Assembly (NCBI GenBank): GCA_947462335.1
Contig: OX381704.1
Span: 26,001,955 to 26,065,954 of the forward strand
Direction: 5' to 3'
Length of the DNA: 64,000 nucleotides
From: Harmothoe impar
Taxonomy: Eukaryota > Annelida > Polychaeta > Phyllodocida > Polynoidae
Part shown: one piece after another, positions 55,973-64,000 of the stretch
How the letters are laid out: every line of letters begins with the position of its first letter
Position numbering within the stretch: the stretch's first letter is position 1
Program-made: the position numbers and the translations under genes
Notes under the pieces: model-generated
Databases searched by the model: none
Told to the model about the DNA's origin: nothing
The model's input: the letters and a program-made list of their open reading frames with translations, nothing else

Positions 55973-56002
55973 GCACCGCGCCTCAATTTGCAGATCCTCG
56001 TG

Positions 56003-56638
56003 ATGGAAAGTTGCTACCGTGACATGAAGCGGAATGACGAAGCGGCGCGCGAATGTGAAGCTGATGCTGTAGCCTCTGCTGCTGCTGCTGCTAGTGCTGC
56101 TCAGCGTGCTACTGCTGCATTTACTGCGGCTGTTAGTGACGCGGGTCGTGATGACGTTGTTGTTGTTGCCGCTGCGGCTGTGACTGCTGCTGTTGCTGCC
56201 GCCGATGCAGCTACTCATGCCACCGATGCCGACGCTGCTGCTGCTGATGCTGTTGCGGCTGCCGATGACGCCGCTGATAACGCTACTAGTGCCCGCTCTG
56301 CCGCCCTTGCTACTGTCGCTGCTGCTGTTGTTGCTAATGCTCACGCTACTGCTGCTGCCGCTGCTGCTACTGCTGCTACCGCTGCTGCCGAGGCTGCTGC
56401 CGCTGCTGCCGATGCTGCTGCCGATGCTGCCGATGCTGCTGCCGATGCTGATGTTAGCAGTCGCGTCGACAAAGAATCGTCATTTGTCACTCTTAAAGCC
56501 GCTCCAGTGGAACGCGCGACGGGTAGTAGGGCTACCAACGCGACGGCCGGATGGTGCAAATGGTGTCGTCGCTTCTGCTCGTGCGCTTGCTTTTCTTCCG
56601 GTCCTACCTGCTGCTGCTACGGTATGATAGTGTTATAG
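56003..56638 (+). CDS. Alanine-rich protein with cysteine-cluster tail
   Basis: The only plus-strand gene of the element, 211 residues from ATG at 56003. A longer frame begins at a GTG (55883) upstream of the predicted start site and includes a microsatellite-encoded Leu run, so I reject it. After a polar charged N-terminus, residues about 21-150 are mostly Ala with regularly placed Asp, Thr and Val (ADAAADAADAAADAD-like), which should be strongly helical. The last 28 residues contain eight Cys with Trp and Arg (KWCRRFCSCACF, then CCCYGMIVL), as in multiply palmitoylated or metal-binding tails. The gene is largely GCN/GAT repeat expansion, so homology would be hard to see. No family recognised. 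Possible roles are a particle or membrane component, or an inhibitor of something in the host. All speculative. Confidence 0.6.
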   Translation: MESCYRDMKRNDEAARECEADAVASAAAAASAAQRATAAFTAAVSDAGRDDVVVVAAAAVTAAVAAADAATHATDADAAAADAVAAADDAADNATSARSAALATVAAAVVANAHATAAAAAATAATAAAEAAAAAADAAADAADAAADADVSSRVDKESSFVTLKAAPVERATGSRATNATAGWCKWCRRFCSCACFSSGPTCCCYGMIVL

Positions 56639-56738
56639 TGTTTGAATGAGAACGCGCGTAGTTACAGATGTGCTTTTTTATTCGAAAATATAATTTTAAC
56701 ATAAGATGGAACTTGTTGTGTTTTTTTCTATATATACG
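56639..56738 (+). other. 3' spacer of the Ala-rich gene
   Basis: AT-rich, with no canonical AATAAA. The nearest plus-strand AATAAA is inside the right TIR at 57082-57087, which may serve as the 3'-end signal. Confidence 0.45.
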
Positions 56739-57130
56739 TTGTTTGTTTACAAACAGGCACGTGTCACGTGGTGTTGTTTACAAACAAGAGAGCCACGTGG
56801 TGTTGTTTACAAACAAACCCTAAGTAGGTCACGTTACCCTAGTTACCAGAATGCCGGCTTCTGATTGGCTGAGCCTAAGTAGGTCACGTGACGTAAGCAG
56901 GTCACGTTACCATGGTTACCAGAATGCCGGCCTCTCATTGGCTGAGAGCTTCTAAGTAGGTCAGTAGGTCACCCAGAATGCTGGCTTCTGATTGGCTGAG
57001 AGCCCTAAGTAGGTCACGTTACCATGGCAACGGGTCACGTGACCAAATGGAGGCCTCTGATTGGCTGCATGTCGATTGAGTAATAAACAGTACTTAACTA
57101 TAGTCCCGTTCCGATACATACTATACTACT
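56739..57130 (-). repeat. Polinton right terminal inverted repeat (392 bp)
   Basis: Inverse complement of 46631-47022 with five mismatches. It carries the same CCAAT, X-box-like, CACGTG and TTTGTAAACAA word series and ends ...CTATACTACT. The X-box-like GTTACCATGGCAAC lies at 57018-57031, exactly mirroring the left copy. Confidence 0.95.
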
Positions 57131-57136
57131 GGTGTG
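57131..57136 (+). repeat. Polinton target-site duplication, right
   Basis: GGTGTG, identical to 46625-46630. Confidence 0.95.
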
Positions 57137-58241
57137 AGCTTGATCTTCTGACAGAGCTCTTAAGAATTCGTAATTCCGGAATGCACTAGTGCATTTTGAT
57201 CCTCAATTGCTCCTTAATTGGTCTTTATACCATGTGCACAGTTAGCTGAGAGAACAAGAACTGGCCTGATTGTATTTTACATGGACACATGACTGTATGT
57301 GGATGCGGTCCATTGTGCACACTCTCCTACTGTGAGTGTAAGTCAGATATGATACGTGTGACTCGCTGTATTAGTGCTATAAGCCTTAGACAATGTTAAT
57401 TAATGTTAATGGCGCCTTGGACAGTTACCCTGTCCTTGGCTTATAACATTTATACAGCAAGTCACTTGTACCATATTTAAAACATACACGTGATTGTGCT
57501 ACAGTGTGTTGATAATGCCATGCCAGATTTAAATGCTACACTTTAAGGCTCGTATATAGACCGCTTCCTAGTCCCTGATAGTTCATGATGTCACCATATA
57601 TAGGCTCTGGGACGTGCGGAATTGTCACAGAACCATTACTCAGGCTAATACTATTAGGTCCTCTATATTGTGCATATATGCCCATGCTCATGACTATGGG
57701 ACTGGGGGTATGCATGGCTAGTGAAATGTACGTTCAATGTTGTAGGTATGATGGAAGTATTTAATATCATATCCATAAACCAAGCAGGTGGCCGACTTGG
57801 TCAGACTCAGTGGATAATTCACTAACTTACCTTACACAGACGATATAGGTTGCTGAGATCCCCACCCCAGACTTATTCCCTCCAACCTTTGTTGGCGTGT
57901 CTACTGAGTGCACTCACAGACACCACTGACTTGTTTCGCGGCAAGACGAAAACGACTTTCACAAGCCGGCTACAACAAACACAGGGGAGAGAGGCCAGTG
58001 GTCAACACAGCCCACCCCTGACCCTTCCCTCATTTACATAGCTTTACTTGCCGCTCTGGGAACACAAACATGGCGAGCAGCTTGAATGTCAGCACTCTGT
58101 CAAGGAGGAAGAGACCAAGGAAGTTCTCACCACCCTCAGCGACCTAGCTGCCCGGCCTAGCTGTAGCTGCATAGCCTTTAACCGACAACTCGCCTTCTCA
58201 TTCTAGCTTTGGTCCATTTGTTTTTCTGACACAATGATAAG
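57137..58241. other. Intergenic, right flank of the Polinton
   Basis: No gene recognised. AT-rich to about 57800, then mixed. Confidence 0.5.
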
Positions 58242-58819
58242 GTCAAATCCCACAACGCGAAAAAATGGACCAGAAAGTGTTGATTATTGACATAAAAACA
58301 AGGGGCAACTGTAGCCAATATTGTAAATCGCAACACTTGTCCCATGATCTTATGGCTCTCCAAATCCCACAGTGGTCAATAATAGGCAAGCAAAGTGTTG
58401 CGTGCAGGACTGGTTAATGGATCTGTTTAAAGCCGCAGTTCTTACTGCACGTGCAGTAACAGTCAGAGCGCAGTCGGGACAGGTACTCAGCTCTATATAT
58501 AGGGGCGCTGGGCCTTTAAGGGGAGTTACTTCACAGTATGATTTGTCCTCACTATTCCCTCTCAATTAGCCTTAAGATATTTGGAGTGTCCCCCCTATAT
58601 AAGCCAAATCATTGACATATTCCAATAAGCAACATATTCTAGGCCTTCCAGGGGCAAATATCTAACTGATTTGATCCTTGTGATTTCCCAAATCAGAAGA
58701 CAAAGGCAACCCTTTCTCACCGATTTGGGCCTGTCTTAGCCATAATAGGGCCCAAAATCGGCAATAAGACCAATTCACAACATTTTCTGACCCTCTCTCG
58801 CGTTGTGGGATTTGACCTA
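58242..58819. mobile_element. AAGGTCAAATCCC MITE, copy 2, diverged and interrupted
   Basis: The left end (AAGGTCAAATCCCACAACGCGA, about 58241) and right end (TCTCGCGTTGTGGGATTTGACC, to about 58819) match the family. The first ~130 and last ~210 bases align with copies at 29337 and 59046. The middle (about 58375-58600) is different sequence, so material was inserted or swapped. Confidence 0.75.
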
Positions 58820-59045
58820 TACATGTGGAGGCATTGGTAAAAAACAATGGATGGGAGAAATTGAATAAGTTTTGATTGGCTGCGGAGAAGAAAATGCAGT
58901 CGTAGGCATTTGGACTTTAGAACAGGTTTATCATGGTGTCAAATCTGGCCAACATTGGTGAAAGTTAAAACAAGCCAGGTCCTACCATGCAGTAGGCATC
59001 CTGCTGCTTTGGTGAGAGGATAAAGTACATACACTTTGCTGCATA

Positions 59046-59643
59046 AAGGTCAAATCCCACAACGCGAAAAATGGGCCAGAATGTGTTGATTATTGACATA
59101 ATAACAAGGGGCAACTGTTGCCAATATTGTAAATCGCAACACTTGTCCCCCGATTTTAGACCTCTCCAAATCCCACTGTACCCGATTTGGACAGAGAGAG
59201 TGTTGCGATTTGGGCCATGTTGGACATGGTATAGGGTTTGAATTCGCAACAGAAGGGACTTTAATATTCAAATCTTAAGGAAAATTGATGCAATTACAAT
59301 ATCTGCAACTACATTCACCAATATATGCATAGCTAGGCATTATAAATCATAGAGCAAAATCTCTTATACATGGATCAGGTGGGATTTGGATAATGATTAA
59401 TCAGTGACACAACCATTGCAATATAGTAAGAAACCTTGACATATTCCAATAAGCAACATTTTCTAGGCCTTCTGGGGGAAAATATCTAATCTTTTTGATC
59501 CTTGCAATATCCCAAATCACAAGACATAGGCAACACTTTCTTGTCGATTTGGGCTTGTCTTGGCCAATGTAGGCCCCAAAATCGGTGACATTACCAATTT
59601 GCAACATTTTCTGGCCCTCTCTCGCGTTGTGGGATTTGACCTT
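59046..59643. mobile_element. AAGGTCAAATCCC MITE, copy 3, near-identical to copy 1
   Basis: Aligns with 29337-29938 along its full length, with only scattered single-base and short indel differences visible. Both have the 22-base TIR and similar flanks (TAAA on the left, TTAA on the right). The high identity implies recent mobilisation of both copies. Confidence 0.85.
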
Positions 59644-62215
59644 AAGCGTCTGAGCTCATATGGAAAGGTGTGGACAGAGGAGTTACTGAGCAATATAATC
59701 ACATTCTGATCACGGCACTATGGCGACACATCGCAGCCAGCTAAGTGACCACTCAACGCTCGTAATCGTTTCGGGCTATCCCTTGGCCGCCCGTTCCACG
59801 TCCGCACATTCGTCTCCCTGGTACCTTGGGCAGCCTTGTTTACCAAGTGTCTACAGCTAAGTAGTTGTCTTATGCAAGCCATATCAAGTGCCAGATTACT
59901 CTGGGATGAGTGCCTAGGGTGCGCCATTAACATAATAACGTGGCGCCCCTGACGTCACTTTGGTTGGTTGTCGTCTGCTCTGAGAGGTGATCGTGTTGCT
60001 ATGGCAACGACCTGAGCACTTCTCTAGTGGACGCAGCTAAGACGCTGATCACTGCTTCCGGTGCTAATACATGCATACAGAGAGTGCTATTAGTTTGTTT
60101 TGTTGTTTACTTCAGACGCTGTGTACAGTCATTTGGTAGATTATATAGTCTTTAGTTTAGTAAATGGAAGTCCAGAGACACGCTATTCGTGCATAACGGT
60201 AGTTGTTAAACTGCAAAGTACAGATAACAAACCCAATTATGTTGGGCCATTTGCATAACATGGGGGTAGGCTAGTCCTACATAGATGTACAGGCTCATAG
60301 CTTGCTGTCATCGTTTCCCCTTTCCTCCCCTCTGGGCATTCAGAAAGTCATAAACAGCAGATAAATGCATCAGGGATTGGTGGGATAGAAATTATTTGCT
60401 ACCAGGTGTACCATAAAAAAATGAATAACGGCGGGTGTGTGAATTAAGGTGACGATGACACGGATGCTAGTGTGCGACGTAATCACACCTTTGTCCAATT
60501 TCCCACCTGAGGAAATCTGCCATAACGTACCGAACACATGCTATTTTACCATGAGGTCATAAAATGTTGTGCAAGAAAGATGACTGGATAGATCTAATTG
60601 CTACCCAGACAGTGCTGTTGTGTCATGTACAGGGCATGATATTTATGTAATAGATTTCTCGTTTTTATCTCTATCCATAAATGTGTCCAGCATGGACATG
60701 CTGCTTGCATGCATGCTATAACTAATAAAACTGTCACTGAAAAAGTTTCCAAGTAAAAAGAGTGAGCAGTGCGTGCCCTCCCAGGTGCCCCCCCCCCCCC
60801 CCCTCTTTGTCTACAAGTGAGATAATGTGTGAACTTCAAATACTAGTAGGCATATGGTATGACCTATCAATCGTGACATGTAAATGTAGGTCTACACGTC
60901 TAGCGAATATTTTTAATTTGTGTTATAGAACTCTTTTTTTTCAGATTTAATATTTCCATATCCCCTCTCATAATCACAGCCTATACACTCAAAAAATAAG
61001 AGTTGTCAACCCTCCTCATCATCGGACTTATGCACATCTTGGCCATGTAATGTGTGCACATGTAAGTATCCTTTAGGGCTTTAAGGTAAATGTAGTGTGT
61101 GTAATGCTGTGGCGAGGAGCTGGGACCGTCTTCAGTTGGTGATGGGTGAGTGGGGCTATCCTCCATAGATCACCGTCAGCAGCGCGCCTTATGGACACCG
61201 CTCATTTGGCGAGCCGCTAACAAGGTCTGTGTTCCGTCAACACCCAATAGACGGCGCTGATTTGTGTGCGCGGCGGCCGCCGGGAGGTGTCGCTCCCGTC
61301 GTCAGGTTGGGGGCAGTATCCGGGTACTTACTGCTACAGGACGACGACGTCACGTCATTGACTCTCCAAGCAGATGCTCTGTTGTCACTTCCTGTACGTG
61401 CTTAGAGTTTGAGATAGTGCATGGATCCTTGCAGAGCGGAGGAGGGTGGGGGGAGCTACCTGACCCAGGTCTACAGACAGAGCGGTATTAGATACTATTT
61501 GGCCCTGTCCCGACCCTGCCTCTTGTCAAATTATCATAGACACAATCAGGCCATGACAATCATCTGCCCTAAAGAGCCAAATGCCTAGCCCAGCAATTTT
61601 GATATCCATTTTATTCTCACTATCCAGCTGTTTTATCACGATGCGCTTACGACGAGGTGCCCATGTATGTAATGATAACCCCAGTCTGTATCAAACATAC
61701 CGTATATGGAGTTTGGTCATAATGACTTTGACAAAGCAGATGTATTCAGCGCACCCAGTGCGGACCCAGTGGTACTACATGGCAGCCCTTCTCCTATTGC
61801 TCGACGAGAATACACTTTAGAATTGAGAGCCAACGGGCAGCGATAGATGTGATGGTATTCATAGTTTCACAACAGACTGGAGTCCCAACCGGGAGTCCCA
61901 AGAAATATATAGATGAGCAACTAGCGGGATCGAATATTAACACGGACAAAGGATAGGCCATACATTTTAAACAAAATTAAATGCTGGTACAGAATAAAAC
62001 TAACCTTAAACTGCCAGCGTCCCACTATCGTAAATCCCCATGGAATTGAAGAGAGAATCCTGGCACTGTGAGAGGCTTTGCCTTTCTAAAGGGTGAGAGG
62101 TCTATAGCTGCCACCACAAGTGAGTAAGAGAAATCTCCAGTTGGGGGTGGGGGTATTCCGTGGTATATTCCCCTTTCACCCTCCTGGGAGTTTCAGCACT
62201 GTGGTCCTGCTATCT

Positions 62216-62229
62216 CCAGCAGATGGCGT
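62216..62229 (+). promoter_or_regulatory. CTCF-like motif
   Basis: CCAGCAGATGGCGT matches 13 of 14 positions of CCASYAGRKGGCRS. Opposite orientation to the perfect match at 63504-63517. Confidence 0.4.
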
Positions 62230-63503
62230 TTGAATGCGCATAGGGCCGCGCCAGAAGTTCCCTCCTGAGACTCAAGTGTGCAGCCCTTCCATTCAAATGT
62301 GGCGGCGGCCTCCTCCTTCAATAATGCTTGGCCCTAAAAGGCTGAGATAGCTGCCGCCTGGCGTCTAGATCTCCTGCTGTAACTGCCGGCTCCAGTCCAC
62401 CACCGGCTGCCCCCGCTCCGTCCGCAGCCTCTCGGCACAGCCGTACAACAACCAACAAGTGAATGTCGGGGCAGGAGGAGGGAGAGGCCACAGGAACCTT
62501 TTGGGGGTGGGAGTAGGGGTGGGAGATATTAGACGGTCTGTCACTCAGGAGTCAGTCTGCACAGGGGGTAGAGAAGTAAGGCTGGGTCTCCCCCCACCAA
62601 TCCCTCCACCCTTCTCAAGTCTCCTCCCTCCCACGACCCCCCTCCAGTGCCCCCGGCGCCCGCCCTCGGCCTCAGGTGTCAGCGACCAATAGCAGGGAAG
62701 TGGGAAGCCAGCATTGACAAGCACTCGACTGCTAAATGAATTCACTGACTTTTTGGGTGCCCCTTCATGGTCCCATATCGCCCCTGGAAGTGTGGAATCA
62801 GCCTGGCTATAGCGTGATGTGTTCCTAGCCTTATACTGCACCAGAAACACTAGCCGGACAGGACAAACAGGGCGGCCAACTACAAGCTAAACATGCCCAG
62901 GATAGGTCGACAGAGTCTCCAGGCATAGTATACGTCCAAGAGTAGAAATAGGGCAACGTGGCTTCAACCATCAAATACATGATGCCTTTAATATAGCGCA
63001 TATTTGAAATTGATGTCATAAGCCTTCCAGCGATATATTACACTAGAATATGTTATTTCTAGTTTTTGAGGAATGGCTTCATGAATATGTGTGGGCATCA
63101 CCCTTTCCAAAATCCAGATAAGCTCTATGTCTCATATTTTCCAAGATATACCTATTTAATTAGCATCATCTATGATAATTAGAAATTCATGATACATTTT
63201 CATTCTTTAGGTCATAAAATTCGATCTAGGAATGGTAAATTTATTTTATTTTCACCATCGCAATCCTCAGAAATCATTCTATCAATTTATGTCTTAATTT
63301 CCTCTATTTGGAATAAAATCATGTTTCCATGGCAACACATATCAACAAGCACACCCATTTAGGGTTTAAAGCGTTCCTTTTACCTTCCAAATATAGAAGC
63401 TTTTTACCAAAAATGGAATGTTTTATGTAATCCTATTGAATTCTCCAGAAAAAAGTACCCAAGAGCTATTTTTAGCCTAATTCTTTAATTTTAGGCCATA
63501 GTG

Positions 63504-63517
63504 GCGCCCCCTGGTGG
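63504..63517 (-). promoter_or_regulatory. CTCF-like motif, perfect core
   Basis: On the minus strand CCACCAGGGGGCGC fits all 14 positions of the CTCF core. Not inside a recognised repeat. Confidence 0.5.
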
Positions 63518-64000
63518 CTAAAATCGGAACTAATTCCGCGGGGACTATCCTTTCTGCTTGGCTGCTCACATTATATGATAATCTGTGTAGTTGATATCTG
63601 TATTGTCCATTTCAGAATTCCTGGGTCCTATTTCTCTGTGTGCCATTTTGGCCCCATGACTGTTTTTGGGCTCTATCATCTGAGGCTGAAATGGGTGCAC
63701 ACATTTGAGATCCCCACCCTGTCCCATCTCCCTCACCCTCACATCCTGTCCCTCCCTCTAGGTGCCATGCACCAGGACCTGCACGACCAGACCCAGACCT
63801 GCCTCTAGTCCCCCTCTGTACTCCCCACCCCTCACCGCCCAGCTTAGGTTACTTGTTTGCCTTGGGTGAGGACAAGGTGCTAAGAGGCTCACACTAAGGA
63901 CCGTTTCCACAGGGGACAAAACGTGCTCAGAGAATCACAACTGTGACGTGTCACACCAGTTTTTGTCTAGATATAAATCATCCTTAACCATGCACAGGGC

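Larger units (their letters stand above)
55134..56002. promoter_or_regulatory. Divergent control region of the Polinton
   Basis: Separates the minus-strand train from the only plus-strand gene. It holds one TATA box for each direction (55359-55368 minus, 55871-55878 plus), a GC-rich GGCGGT-type repeat stretch (about 55250-55325) and a CTA microsatellite. No ORF with recognisable features lies inside. Confidence 0.6.
46631..57130. mobile_element. Compact Polinton/Maverick element without DNA polymerase
   Basis: A 10,500-base element defined by a 6-bp duplication (GGTGTG), 392-bp TIRs starting AGTAGTATAG, and a gene set of integrase, FtsK/HerA-type packaging ATPase, adenain-like protease, double-jelly-roll major capsid protein and penton-like minor capsid protein. 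These are the defining Polinton genes. Canonical Polintons are about 15-20 kb and also encode a protein-primed family B DNA polymerase of about 1000 residues or more. None is present, and no gap is large enough to hold one. All recognised ORFs are intact and the TIRs are 98.7% identical, pointing to recent insertion. The gene train is on the minus strand, with one gene on plus at the right end. Confidence 0.95.
59644..64000. other. Intergenic right end of the window
   Basis: No gene recognised. Holds a C-run (about 60788-60803), a CpG-rich patch (about 61180-61350), GC-rich stretches near 62280-62700 and two CTCF-like sites. ORFs of up to 101 codons show no family signature. Confidence 0.5.

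Noticed and set aside
55883..56002. Leu-rich signal peptide for the Ala-rich protein
   Set aside because: The frame begins with GTG, lies at or before the start site expected from the TATA box, and the Leu run is a CTA microsatellite.

Overview
This is eukaryotic, animal nuclear DNA. It is AT-leaning, dense in short inverted-repeat transposons (MITEs) and minisatellites, and contains one intron-rich host gene and one nearly pristine virus-like transposon. The host gene is the secreted or Golgi kinase PKDCC (vertebrate lonesome kinase, VLK). That similarity, the compact MITEs and the Polinton type suggest a marine invertebrate, possibly a deuterostome such as a lancelet or hemichordate. The species is a guess.

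Layout. About 3.2-24.7 kb: PKDCC on the minus strand. I reconstructed five coding exons (23913-22969, 7819-7688, 4638-4430, 3961-3708, 3380-3207) whose splice sites and phases fit together. There is a probable 5'UTR exon and CpG/CCAAT/NRF1-type promoter near 24.5-24.7 kb, and a 15.1-kb first intron full of MITEs, a 1.26-kb minisatellite of 47-bp units and two CpG-rich islands. The last coding exon is either left of the window or not recognised. About 25-46.6 kb: intergenic, with two sister MITEs (26.6-28.7 and 31.9-34.5 kb) that share ends but carry unrelated internal minisatellites, a 600-bp MITE at 29.3 kb, a 1.4-kb MITE at 39.6 kb and dispersed repeats. I recognised no host gene there. 46631-57130: a 10.5-kb Polinton/Maverick element. 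57.1-64 kb: intergenic, with two more copies of the 600-bp MITE.

The Polinton is the main item. It is flanked by a 6-bp target duplication (GGTGTG) and bounded by 392-bp terminal inverted repeats that start AGTAGTATAG and differ at 5 positions. One minus-strand gene train encodes, in transcription order, an unknown basic protein, the packaging ATPase, a small hydrophobic-tailed protein, a conserved protein of unknown function, a DDE integrase with C-terminal chromodomain, a penton-like minor capsid protein, a basic adenovirus pX/pVI-like protein, the double-jelly-roll major capsid protein, an adenain-type cysteine protease and a small ORF. One plus-strand gene at the right end encodes an alanine-rich protein with a cysteine tail. 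The element has a full virion-building and integration kit with intact ORFs, but no protein-primed DNA polymerase B, and there is no room left for one. Its terminal repeats are arrays of CCAAT, RFX X-box-like, CACGTG and forkhead-like motifs. I infer a recently mobile, capsid-encoding element that borrows replication from the host or from a relative.
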